A DNA stretch of 64,000 bases from contig CALYLX010000075.1 in NCBI GenBank assembly GCA_944990035.1, positions 62,001 to 126,000 on the forward strand, written 5' to 3'. Each line of letters begins with the position of its first letter. Position 1 is the stretch's first letter. Shown one piece after another: positions 12,735 through 23,520 of this stretch. The DNA is from Clitopilus passeckerianus (Eukaryota; Basidiomycota; Agaricomycetes; Agaricales; Entolomataceae). The position numbers and the translations under genes are program-made. The notes under the pieces were generated by a model that was not told the origin of the DNA, did no database searches, and worked only from the letters and a program-made list of their open reading frames with translations.

Positions 12735-14564
12735 ATGGCATCTGAAGCGATTGAAGATCGATCGATGCCGGGGTATCAGACAGAAAGTTCACAACACACC
12801 CCAGCCAGTACAACTCAAAGGTAAGCATTACTATGTCCGATCCGTAAAATCGAAAAAAATAACTCCCCATTCTCATACGTAGACTTGATTCCGAACGAGG
12901 TGTCAGCATCCGAGGCGGCAGATTTAACAATTCAGCGAACGCCAACAACAATCTCTCAATAAACCTTTTCAATCTGGGTAAGTGGAACCACCTCGATAGC
13001 TTGAGCATATCTGACGTATTGCAGTATTTGGCGGGAGAAGCGATGGAGCATCGAGTGGGATACGAACCGAATTTCCAAGCTTGACGTATTCTCGTCTTCT
13101 TTTATCCCATGCATGCGGGTTTCCGCTCTATGATCCCCAACCTCCGGGTTGGCTCTCTGCAGAGTATAGGCGAGAAGGAGTACGAATTGGCGATGTTGGA
13201 ATCGTCCATACAGACGGCTACTTCGATTTCTTATTCAATATTCGCTATCCCGCAGACCACGAGGTGAATAGTGGCAACGCTCCTGAGGGGTTCTCACCGC
13301 CAGCATGGGCCAGCAGTATCGTGGATGTCTCTCAGACCAATGATAACCGCGCCGCTGGAACCTACTTCTTGAATGGCTCTATCGAGGTCTTGTATGTATT
13401 CTTCTTCCCTGACTACTCAGACTGCGAGTTCATATCTACTATTTCCAGGCCTGACTTACCCGAAGGCGTACCTGGAACATTCTCTTTCAGAGGTAAACCT
13501 GGCGAAGGCGCTTTGGTCGTTTTACCCTCTTCAACGGTCAAAGCCCAAGATCCTTTCGTCAAAAGGTTCAGGGATTACGCTGGAGAGAATGCTCTTTCTT
13601 GGTACGAGTTTGCTACAGGCCCACTTGAACGCGACTTGTCAAATGGATCAATATATCTCATAACCGGCTGGGAGAAGACTTGCTGTTGGGGCACTGCTTC
13701 GTTCCAAGGGAATGATCATGAATTCAACCTATCCTTCGAGAACATGGACTGGACCAACCATGGGGTGGCTGCCGTCCACCGAGGGCCAAGAGGTCGCACC
13801 GGGAATGACGAAACACTACCTGACAACCAATGCATCTTCCTGAAGGGCTATAAAGCAACCATTGGCAAGACGCTTTGGGAACGACTGCAAGGGACTGTTG
13901 ATGTCACGGATATACGAGAAACCAATACGGCGAACTATTCATCTCGTTCACAATCCGGGAAGCCTTCTTCTACATCTGGTGTGATGAATCAGATGGTGGC
14001 TAGCTGGTTTTACCGGAGCCGTCGTGGTCCCAAGGAGGATGAGATACCGGTAGAGGTAGAATCGATAAATAATATCCCTACGTCCGACGTGAGTCGCCCC
14101 AGGCTGCCCGATTGAATGTCGTTGCCAGTGCTGATTTGAGTTAGGAAATCCATCCTTCCAATCTCATCAACCGCTACTTGTTGGACAAGGTAAATGAATC
14201 TCGTATAACTAATGACCAAACAAGGCATCGTTCAACCGAGATGATAAGGTTCCAGATGCCAAAGTTGCGGTCACACATGATGATGACTGGTGCTCCTTGA
14301 TCAAGGTACTGCACAGAGGTTGAATGACGATAGGCGAAGTTGTAGCTAATTCAACCAAGGACTCTACCCGATCGTTTGACGATGACTACTTCGACTCCGT
14401 ATTTGAAGTTGTCAATGAAAGTGGTAGGTCTGATATTCTCCTACGTACTCGGCCTGTTACATGGCTTACGACTACTAGGGATGGTATTTCTAGACAGGAA
14501 GGAAAAGCACAAAACTAAAGTGAATAGTTTAAAGTTTGAAGTGGGGGGGGGGCAAGAAGTTTAG
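12735..14564 (+). CDS. Uncharacterised basidiomycete protein with RGGxFNN motif and IGDVG core
   Basis: Eight exons: 12735-12820, 12883-12977, 13025-13391, 13449-14088, 14145-14189, 14249-14305, 14360-14423, 14479-14564. They splice in frame to 479 residues. Residues 1-28 are polar. At ~35-60 is an Asn-rich segment, VSIRGGRFNNSANANNN. A globular core begins near 75 with EGVRIGDVGIVHTDGYFDFLFN, then DYAGENALSWYEFATG and GSIYLITGWEKT, and ends with CIFLKGYKATIGKTLW. I recall the core as common in Agaricomycetes but know no function. The C-terminus has short exons including PSNLINRYLL and THDDDWC. Its end is uncertain: a donor at 14520 and acceptor at 14588, with a good branch site, could replace the last 15 codons and overlap the next gene's leader. 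Confidence 0.7.
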
Positions 14565-14709
14565 AACCTTACTAAACCATTATTTCAGGTTGCCGTCACA
14601 AAATCTGTAGACCAAGTCAGGCTCCATCCATCAGTTACGGCGAGGGAGCAAGTTTATAAAGTATGTAGAGCGTGTTATGAGGAACACAGAAGACTAAAAC
14701 CAGTATCCA

Positions 14710-16983
14710 TTGGTACAGACACTGGCATATAATTCCAGCAACACTAGAATCGGGAAAATGATCAGCAGACGGGGAATCACCTCCCTTCCACCCGACGTAC
14801 TCGTCTTCGTCTTTCTCCTCCTCGACTTTCGCTCCATTCTCTCTTTTTCCTCGACATGTCGCACTCTCTTGGAGCTGATGCAGGAATTTCAAGCCATCGA
14901 GTATTCCCTGATGCTGGACAGCTGTTCCTTGATCAATAACTCATCTGTCGCCAGTGGTTTACCGCTGTGCCAGATGTCGATTATGGAAAGGCTCGCGCTT
15001 CTGAAGGCGCGTGAAGAAGGGTGGAGTAATTTGAAGGTTGGCTGGGAACAGAAAATCGACCTGCAACGCGGCGCTAGTGGGATATACGATCTGGCCGATG
15101 GCGTATACGTGTTTGGCGACATTGCCAGGAAATCAGTCCATTGGGTACGACTGGCAGATGAATCTGGTCGAAATATAGGGAAGACCACCAAATGGAACAC
15201 AATCGAATTCAACGGGAAAGTCGTCGACGTCGTGTTAAATGTCTACGAACATGATTTATTGGCAGCCTTAATCTCGTACGTCCGTTTCCAATTGGTCTTC
15301 GTATATGTAACTCAACATCATCTGTACTATAGTCAGGAGTCCCCAAACGATCCCACTCAAACCGTTTTCTCCCTGCATTTCCTCTCTCTTTCCCAATCTA
15401 CTTCTGGCCATGGTGTTCCACACCCGGAAGCCCAACACCCGATTCTTCACATCCACGAATCTCCCGTCTCCAAGCCTATCGTTAGCGTCGACATTGTTGG
15501 CAGGCACCTTGCCATCACAACCTTCTATCCTGATAGCCCACTTCAATCCGATTACCACCTCCGTTTCATAGAGTGGAAAACTGGACGGGTGAAGCTGCTC
15601 TTGAAGAGGAGTCCCCATACGTACTCCTCGCTTGTGTTCTTGAAAGAGGATGTGGTCTTGATTCCAAATGTGGGGAAGGGATGTTTGGATATCTGGCTAA
15701 TTCCGGAAGATGGAGAGGCCTCGCCGATAGTTCCCATTCGATCGTTAGCATTGCCGGAACTTGCAGCTGATAGCTATTTTGCACGGATAGCGTGTCGTTG
15801 CTGGCCAAATCCCGTCGGATCTACCTCAATGCGCCCTTCCTCCTCTACGACGGAAATGGATGAGGAGAAGGAGCCTGGTCGGCTTAGAGGCCGAAACTCC
15901 AGTCGCCCGTTCCACGCAAATCCGGAAGAAGCAATTGCGGTTTTCAATATTGGGGTTCAGACGTTTGGGTCAGGAAGTTCGACCACGTTCTCGATGTTTG
16001 TGCACCGGAGGAGCTTGTTGGAGCTTGCTTTTGAGCAACCGAATGATATACCCGATATCTCTCGAGGGGACGGTGCATCCGGTTGTAAAAACCTAGCAAA
16101 TGAGGAGAGGGATGGGAGCGACAATGAGGAAAGCTTCCCAATCGCCTCCGACCTGGACCAACACCAGGAGGATCAGTCTTCCAGACCGACCAACAACGGT
16201 CATAGTCCAGAGCTACTGGGATGGGAAGATTGGGGAGGCCCCGATATGACGAGGTGGTTTGAATCGGAGGAAGTGCCAGCGAGGTGGATTACGACGAGCG
16301 CGGGGCAAAGGGCGGTGATGTACGAGAAGGAAAGCGGGTTGGGCGCCGGGATCGATAGAACTGGGAATGAGTGTGTGGTAAAGCTCCTTGACTTCTCTCC
16401 AGTCAGGATCAAAAGGGAGGAGTGCCTAATTAGGCGGAGGCAGGAAGATCAACGGAAGGGGCAAAGGACCGAAGAGGAGTCGGGCATGCAAGAGAGGGGA
16501 ACAGGGATGGAACAGCATGGGTTTGAGATAGGAGGGGAGACGTGGAAGGCTTATAGCCCTGAAGACCTGGGCAAGGGTCAACAGTTGGCGGGCGCGGGCA
16601 ATGTAGCAACGCGTGGGGCCGAGAGCGGTTCTCGCTGGGTAGAAAAGAACAGCAACGATCTCGGGGAGGTAGACGCAGTTGGAAGACCTTGGGTTTCGGC
16701 AGATTCTGCAACCATACACCACACTCCGACCAGCCTCCTGGGTTCTCTTTCCGACTCTCCCCCTAGAGTAATGAGAGAACCTTCGCGCTTGGTTCACGAG
16801 ATGCTCAAGGAGCCCATCATCTCGCGTTTGCCGTATACCGTGGTTGAGACGAGGAAACTTCCGAAGTTTGCAGGCGTGCTGATGGATGAGGAGAGGTTGA
16901 TCGGGTTGAGCATGGCTGAGGACAATACACTGAAAAGTGTTTGGGTCATGGGCATTGGTGCAACTGAACGTCACGGCAGATGA
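14710..16983 (+). CDS. F-box protein, paralog of the gene at 7.2-9.9 kb
   Basis: The frame is open from ATG 14710 to the stop at 16981-16983. A 57-nt GTACGT..TATAG intron (15276-15332) is in frame and sits at the same position as the intron of the paralog, so removal is likely, giving 738 residues. The F-box spans ~23-60 (GITSLPPDVLVFVFLLLDF, then STCRTLLELMQEF). Downstream regions follow the paralog closely: SVHWVRLAD, HFLSLSQSTSG, WKTGRVKLL, LDIWLIP and PYTVVETRKLPKF. The acidic low-complexity block of the paralog is much shorter. As an F-box protein it should act as a substrate adaptor of an SCF ubiquitin ligase. ATG 14758 (MISRRGITSLPP) may be the real start, because the upstream gene could run past 14710. 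Confidence 0.8.
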   Translation: MVQTLAYNSSNTRIGKMISRRGITSLPPDVLVFVFLLLDFRSILSFSSTCRTLLELMQEFQAIEYSLMLDSCSLINNSSVASGLPLCQMSIMERLALLKAREEGWSNLKVGWEQKIDLQRGASGIYDLADGVYVFGDIARKSVHWVRLADESGRNIGKTTKWNTIEFNGKVVDVVLNVYEHDLLAALISYVRFQLVFVYVTQHHLYYSQESPNDPTQTVFSLHFLSLSQSTSGHGVPHPEAQHPILHIHESPVSKPIVSVDIVGRHLAITTFYPDSPLQSDYHLRFIEWKTGRVKLLLKRSPHTYSSLVFLKEDVVLIPNVGKGCLDIWLIPEDGEASPIVPIRSLALPELAADSYFARIACRCWPNPVGSTSMRPSSSTTEMDEEKEPGRLRGRNSSRPFHANPEEAIAVFNIGVQTFGSGSSTTFSMFVHRRSLLELAFEQPNDIPDISRGDGASGCKNLANEERDGSDNEESFPIASDLDQHQEDQSSRPTNNGHSPELLGWEDWGGPDMTRWFESEEVPARWITTSAGQRAVMYEKESGLGAGIDRTGNECVVKLLDFSPVRIKREECLIRRRQEDQRKGQRTEEESGMQERGTGMEQHGFEIGGETWKAYSPEDLGKGQQLAGAGNVATRGAESGSRWVEKNSNDLGEVDAVGRPWVSADSATIHHTPTSLLGSLSDSPPRVMREPSRLVHEMLKEPIISRLPYTVVETRKLPKFAGVLMDEERLIGLSMAEDNTLKSVWVMGIGATERHGR

Positions 16984-19037
16984 TGTCGAGTAGACAAGGC
17001 GTGAGAGAGGGTATGGTTGGTTTGGAGAATTCGTAATACTTGCTCGGATTGTTGGAATGCTAAGAACGGATCGGGGACAATAAAGACATCTTTGTGTAGC
17101 TTTCGTCGCGCCTGGGTGCGATTGAGTTGGATTTGAGGCCTATCGACCCGGAGCCCAACCTTATGGTGTATCCTTCCCTCAACCATCCTCGACCGCCCAG
17201 ACGGCTCCAAATTCTCCACCCTCGACAGCTACGCCAACACCCTCCGCCTTCCTTCCTAGGTACCGTCAGATACCTTCCAGCTCCACCTGCGATGTCTGAT
17301 GAAGGAGTCTAGTGAGAACGAGTCTGGGCGGTAGGGATTGGGGGACAGTGTGGTCTAGTATGTTGACCGATGCTTGCTGGCGATGGGTGACCACAGTGGT
17401 AGGGTATGGTTGAATTTATTGAGTCTGTGCAACACCCATAGTGACGGAGGAGCAAGGGCGAGATGCGCTGTTACGGGCACTGCATCTCGAGGCGTTGGAT
17501 CATCGGGACTGGCGGGGAAAGCATGGTGGTCACGAAAGATGTTGTTCATCGAGGGGAGGAGGTCAGGGTACGGAGAGAGTAGCCTTGCTGCTGTGGAAGA
17601 CCTCGTGATGGTATCTGTTGGAACAGGGAAGGAGGCCTGGATAGTTGCAATTTCTGCCCGTCACATCCTTCTTCTTCACCCATAACCCTTCTTTCGCAAT
17701 GCCAACCCTCAGAACCTAAGCAGTTGGTGCTCAATGCTCGGCCACATAATATCCACCCATCAACGTCCAAACCAAGCGTTCAGCAGGGTCTCAAGTTCCA
17801 CCAAGAGATGCAAACAAATGCTGGGCTAGCATCGTGCTTGCCAATAATGTGATAGTCGGGGTACGCTTCGCCGTGTCGGGTTCGTGGGAAAACCATAGTG
17901 AGAGATGGTGGGCATTGGGGTGAATCGTATGTCGGGATGCTCGATCGTGGAGAGAAAAAGGGTCCGTGGAAGGTGGGGGGAGCGAAATGAACCTAAGTTT
18001 CTCCATTGTCGCCGCAGCCATCCATGGTTCTCGATGAGGAAGTTAAAACCTGAACATAGTGTGGGTCAACATGTCCTCTCCCCGTTCCCCTCCCCTGGTT
18101 CCTGTACGCCGTCAAGGATATTTCGTTCCATGTAGTTCGTAGTTTGTTCGACCTTTCTTCTTCTCTCCACTCTCCTCTCTCTTAAATTCATCCCACCCTC
18201 TTCCCCACTCCTCCCCACCTCTTCTCCCCACCCACCACACCCAAACGCAAGCACACATCCGTCACATCCTGATAGCCCGTGACTTCAGCGTCTACTTCTT
18301 CCACGACCCACGACCCACGACCTCCTCCGCGCCAAAGCACCCGACAGACGCCACTCTACAAGTCCAGCTACGCCCTCGAGCTTGAGCTCGAGCTCAAGGT
18401 CAAGCCGAGTCAAAGCCCAAAAGAAAATCTGCAACACGGTTGATTTGGATAATGACGTGTTTGCACCCAATAACCCGATAGTAGGAGCCTCGGATCCGGC
18501 TACATAGAACTTGAGCAATGGGCGAGAGACAACGGGAAAGAAAGATGAATTTGGTCCGGAAGGTGGCGTGGTGAAGGTAGGGGTAGGGATGGGGGGAGTA
18601 GAGGGTCTGACCGACGGGGGATGGAATGTGACTGTTCGAATGTTTGAATGTTGAATGCCCTGTGATACATATAAGGAACGGCCCTAAGCTTCCAGGCCGC
18701 CCGTTCAACGATAAGACGGCCAGCCCTCCACCACAACGCTCCATTGACATTTCAGGTAATCCAGCGACCTGTCCTTCTTGCCTTCCCCAGGTTCTCGAGG
18801 TCGGTTGGTGGAGCGATTGGTTTGGATGTTGAAACCGCACCAATGTCGTGTGGTGCGTATTGTAATTGATTTAGAATGGATGGGGGCGGGAGAGTACGAC
18901 CCATTTGGTTGGCAAGGGAAGCTCGTGGAGATGGGGACTTGGCCAGTGCAAAGCACTGGGTGCTTGCCGATGGGTGGCACTCGTTCCAGGCTCCTCTCGT
19001 CGAGTTCTGTTGCGCTAGTAGAAGAGGGGATGGAGGT
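16984..19037. other. 2 kb with no supported gene
   Basis: Open frames of 60-150 codons on both strands are pyrimidine/purine-skewed low-complexity reads without motifs. An 18-nt perfect palindrome lies at 18381-18398. Confidence 0.4.
18381..18398. repeat. 18-nt perfect palindrome
   Basis: CTTGAGCTCGAGCTCAAG reads identically on both strands. It sits in a CT/GA-rich stretch without a supported gene. Confidence 0.9.
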
Positions 19038-20021
19038 TCAACGTTCAAGCCCGAGGAAAAGTCGTGAGTGCGTTGGGTGCCAGCGTAGAAGGTGTTTGGC
19101 AACAGCTGGGAGAGAGGATTAGTGGGTCTTGGACAAGCCAGAGAATGACGAGGCAGGCTTACCTTGCAGTTGTTGTCGTTTGTCATATCCTGTATGACTT
19201 GCGAGCATAGTCGATGGAAATAGCTCAGGCTCTGGTCCTTCGGCGCTCGGGGCTATAGGGTTGGTTTCTTGCGTGGTTGGTAAGAATGTGGGGAACGCAA
19301 GGGTTGAAAGGGAACTTGCTATGGCACTGGCGCTGGTCGGGGCCGTGGACCTGGTCAAAACTTCCACGTTTCCACCTTCGTAATTGACGTGAAAGCTATC
19401 GTGTGCAAGCGGTCCCTGGGCGATGAGGGAGGTGGATTGGAATGGTAAGTCGTCCATCCTTCTTCGCCAGCAGCAATCCCACAGCTCCTGACACATGGAA
19501 GAGCCGGTTCGGTCAGGCCACCAAATGATCCCATGGAATGGGGAGACCGGGCATGATCGTGATGGACGAAGTACGTGGCTTGGGATGAGGCCATGGTAGT
19601 CGTAGATGCATGTCGTTCCAGGTCTTGGTGGAGCCATTTCCAATCGTCCACAAAGAGCCTGACGCTGAAGGAGGTATCTGATATACCCTCGGGCCGAGCC
19701 TGTAATGCGAAGCCCTGGGGAATAGGGCGTTGCGACCATATGCTCCAGCGAGGGGCGACAGATTACGAATACACGGCTTGCAGAATCGCTCGAGGGCGAG
19801 TCGACAAAAAGTCGGATAGGTATGCTTGTCCCGACTGGATTGTCGATGTGCTGCGTGACGAGCAAATTTTCCTCTCGTCCATAGCAAACGCCGGTGCTTC
19901 TGTGTTCCATTCCCATGTCGTACAGAAATTGGACGACTGAGCGCCACAAAATTGATCGATTGGTCAGCTGCAAGGTTCTTTGTTTGTCTACAAAGTCTCT
20001 ACCAAACAACGCGTCTCCCAA
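19038..20021 (-). CDS. Doubtful hypothetical protein
   Basis: A frame of 286 codons (20021-19163) splices through GTAAGC..CCCAG to a 68-nt second exon (19105-19038) ending in TGA, for 308 residues. The C-terminal third has natural composition: a Ser/Thr/Ala/Pro-rich segment around TAPTSASAIASSLSTLAF, and TLAFPTFLPTTQETN. The N-terminal two thirds are rich in Cys, Trp and Arg and look less convincing. No domain is recognised. The opposite strand also has an open frame at 19575-19940, so the true coding strand is uncertain. The start codon is the first ATG in frame and may be wrong. Confidence 0.3.
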
Positions 20022-20484
20022 CCAAACGGCAGTTTACGTCAACCCCGACGAGAGCGCTAATTACAACCGTTCCCAGTAAATCTCTCCCACTGCCAGTGCC
20101 TTATCACGAACTGAGATGTCCGTAACTCGCCCGTAACTGCCTCCCAGGCTATCAATGTGGATGCCAACCATCGGGACAATATCGGTCGTCTTACGAAAAA
20201 CGCACCGAATAATCACGATTAAAGGCTGTAAGAATTTCACTGCCAATCAACCACCCATATGCTCTGCCAACTAAGCGTGCGCAGTGCGATGCAACTACAC
20301 ACCTAAATTACCTATACGCCACCGCCATCGCTAAATCAGCGTCATAATAAAATCTCTCAGGTTCTGCGTTCTCAAACTTCCAAGCTCTGAGTGCATCTCA
20401 AGGTGCCAGGTCAGCTAAGCTTAAATCCTCTCGTCTCTCCGGCTCTCCTTTTAGAAACAAGTTCTCCTCGTAAAATACCGGAAA

Positions 20485-21243
20485 ATGACGTCGACTGAAC
20501 ATCTAGTCCATGATTCAGAAAGTAAGTACATCCACCTCTCCATACTTCAAATATTCCTCCACTCCGGCTAATGGCATACTTATGTATTTTCAGTGACAGA
20601 CGCAGTCGATCAAGAGAAGAATGCCGAACAAACCGTGACTCAGGACTCTCAGCAGACCCCCGAGTCTTCGGGCTCAGCCCCCGCCCCCGTCCAGGCTCAG
20701 GCTCAGGCGGTCTCAGCACTATCCGGGAACCTTTACAACTTACACATCGACCCGGCTCAGGCCGCGAGTGGGACACCGAGGGTGAGTAATTCCAACATCC
20801 GACTTGGCTTTGATATTAATATTGGCGGCTGGAATGGTCTTTAGATCCACCTCGAATCGTCAAAGTCTCCTGGCCAAAACATCAATGCCACTGGTAGTGC
20901 CACCCCCGAGGCCGAGATTGGGTTGCAGAACCGTAAGTACCTCTACCCTCGAGCTCTTGATCTCTAACTTATTTCGTTATACGCTCTCTCAGAAGAACCC
21001 ACCGGCGAATCTCAACCCCAATCCAACTCTGCTTCTGCTTCCGAATCTACTCCCGAATCTTCTACTCCTGGGACTGAGCAAACCCCCCGCAGCGCCCCAC
21101 CACCCGTAAGTCCACCCCCTCCAAGCTTCAAGTCCATCGACTAACTTCACGAACACTAGCAGAAACCTCGTAACGCCCAAATCTCACTCACGATGTCGGG
21201 GACGTTTATTACTGAGGGGGATTTTAATATTATGTTGTCTTAG
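20485..21243 (+). CDS. Small disordered hypothetical protein, five exons
   Basis: Exons 20485-20521, 20594-20781, 20845-20932, 20993-21105 and 21160-21243 join cleanly, with GTAAGT/GTGAGT donors and four short introns, giving about 169 residues. The last acceptor could be 21162 instead, which removes one Gln. The sequence is Gln/Ser/Pro/Ala-rich: APAPVQAQAQAVSALSG, SASASESTPESSTPG, and a C-terminal ISLTMSGTFITEGDFNIML. No domain, signal peptide or membrane helix is visible. The regular splice chain and the shared frame across five exons argue that it is a real gene. Its function is unknown; the C-terminal hydrophobic and Gly-rich tail may be the only structured element. Confidence 0.62.
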
Positions 21244-21449
21244 AGGGTACGAGAGGTGTTGGGTTGGAAATAATGGGTGCAGGGAGGGTAGGAAGGATGT
21301 TGGAGAGGATATGGGTGGAGTAGAATATAGAGTAGTCAAAATTGAATGTTTGTTTCTGTACTGGTATTGTCATGAGAGTGACACAATGAGTAAGACAAGA
21401 CATGCGGCTACGCCATCGTTTGAATCGGCTGCTGAGTCTCTAATTCGGT

Positions 21450-21695
21450 CTACGTTAACAATTCGTTGTACACTACATTGGTAATTCTACAGATAGAAGA
21501 GTTTTCAGAGGATCCTTCGTTACTTTCCGGGAGTAAAGTACATGAGTGATCTCTATGGCACACTCGTGATAAGGCTGTGTACAGCTGTCCATGAGCAAAA
21601 ACAGGTGTTCGAAGATTAATGACTGTTCTGTCAAGTGTTAGGCCAACAGATCCATGAAATGTCGTGGAATAGGCAAGGCGTAGGGGAACCTGCAC
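21450..21695 (-). pseudogene. Helitron-type PIF1 helicase, C-terminal relic
   Basis: The 81-codon minus frame contains VPLRLAYSTTFHGSVGLTLD, then INLRTPVFAHGQLYTALSRV and a terminal TNVVYNELL. This order is the 3' end of Helitron RepHel helicases, where the final motif reads (Q)LYVALSR and the protein ends near TNVVY. The usual N-K-x-Q-G of helicase motif V is replaced by H-G-S-V-G, and no Rep or upstream helicase sequence is found next to it. I take it as a truncated, dead fragment of a rolling-circle transposon. Confidence 0.72.
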
Positions 21696-21719
21696 ACACT
21701 GTGTCGGAAACCTGCCTGA

Positions 21720-21975
21720 ACCGTGCTAACCGGTTGTAACGGCTCAAAACGCCAAAAACGGTCCGGAACGGTGAGAACAAGCCATAACTAGAAAGTGAGG
21801 GCCACATCGGCGTTGTAATAGCACCCGATTGGTTGAAACTTCGGGGGTCTTGATTGAAACGGCCAAAGAGTTGGCTATAACGGGAGCTTGGTAATTAAAA
21901 CGATGGTTGCAACGGGTGTTGAAATGGTAGTTAGAACCCACGCTCTAACGCTGATTTAACCCCAGTTAGAACATG
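21720..21975. repeat. Degenerate AACGG-rich irregular repeat
   Basis: Within ~255 bp the words aacgg, aaacg, taacgg, gaacgg and caacgg recur roughly every 15-30 bp on the + strand (for example gtaacggct, aaaacggtcc, gaacggtg, aaacggcc, taacggga, caacgggt). The spacing is irregular and no exact unit could be fixed by eye. It abuts the Helitron helicase relic. Confidence 0.45.
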
Positions 21976-21979
21976 CCCC

Positions 21980-23520
21980 TGCTTCTCCGAACAGACTAAT
22001 CCGTGTTAAGGTAGGACTGCCGGAGTTGTGGCCAAAGGCGTCCATCCCTTCCGTGACGCACGGACCTCGGGGTCGACGCGTCGAAGGCTTGTTTGCATGT
22101 TGTTTGTGTATTGAGACACATTCATCGCGAACATGACCAAAACTGGACCATTGTAGGTAATACTTTGACGTTGGATATCCGATTAATCTTCGATGAAATA
22201 TATGGAAGGCTGGTGACCCAGTAGGTAAAATAAGATAAAGCACAGGATGGTTTCTTGACTGTACCCGGGGACCAATCATGGGCCAGCTGATGAGCGAAGA
22301 GATTTATATCTTCCTGAGGTAGGAGAGAAAATTCACGCGTTACATTCAGAATTGGCGACTTTTAACTGATAGAGGGCAATTATTTACTTCGTCATAAGCC
22401 AAACTCCGAAATAAATGGTAACATTGCTAAAGAATATGATTCTTGCTTATTGGATCAGGGTCACAAGTGCGGGACAAGTCAATCTACTCGTCGACTGGTT
22501 TGTCCAAGTCCATCATGGATTCCAGGCTGGTGCTCATTGTTGGAGCTTGTCAGACCATTTCCGTACGCTTCCGATCGTCGCACACAGCACTTGTCGCCTT
22601 GCGGGGAAAGCTGCGGCGATCGCCTGTGATGTCCGGCTAACGACCGCTTATAAGTTGAGGTTCCGCCGACTTCGTTGACGGAATAGACAATCCATACCAG
22701 ACTATCGCTGGTTTATCGCGCCATATCGCCCCGCCTTAGGTTGTCCAAACTCAAAGCCGACTCCTTGTGAGGAGGGCTGCCTAAATTGACCCCTGGTTTC
22801 AGCATGGATTCTACCGGTCAGAGCGGAAGATGACGTCGCCCATTCTCAAATCTGGCATCGTTCCCAACCTTCGCGACAAGGTAATTTCTCTCAGTTCCGT
22901 CATTGCGAATAGAAGGTGGGATAGGTTTATCAGATATCTATAACTTGGGTTTTTTATACTTCCAAGCAGGTTCTAGATGCCTGGCGTCTCCTGGCATGTT
23001 AGGAAGCTCGATCATGCACTCAAAGCCTGATATCCGAAGGTAACAATACTCAGATATACCTGGCAGATGCTGAATGATCTGAAATTAGGCGAATTCGTAG
23101 TAACGAGCATCGTTATAAACTTTTGGCTTTCGTCTACTTTGTCACTAGGCTACACGAATGGCGACAACGCTAAACGACGTCTTTGATATCTATCAGATAA
23201 TCCTCTGGTGATCTATTGCTTTCTCTCCTACTTTCAACAGGCTCATATTATGTTTTAATTACAATTCATTCAGCGGTAATTTACATCGGTGTATACCAAG
23301 AAATAGACTACAGGTCATCCGAAATATTCCATCGAGTAGGGGCAGGTACAAAAGCGGTCAGAACTGCAGCCCGAGAGTGATTACCGTGGATGTATCTGGT
23401 TGAGGTTCCGCGCTCTTAGGATAGCTCGGGCTTCCTTCAGCCTGGAGAGAACACTGTCCTTGGTGATCGGCTGTCGTGCTGACGTGTGCTCCGGAAAGAT
23501 CTGGCTACATGTATCTGCAT
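21980..23520. other. 1.5 kb without a supported gene
   Basis: Only short frames occur, for example - 22279-21956, with no motif and no splice-linked neighbour. Part of this may be remains of the Helitron. Confidence 0.4.

Noticed and set aside
19575..19940. Open frame of 121 codons on the + strand opposite the doubtful minus-strand gene
   Set aside because: No splice partners or motifs; both strands cannot be supported, and the minus model has a consistent intron and stop.
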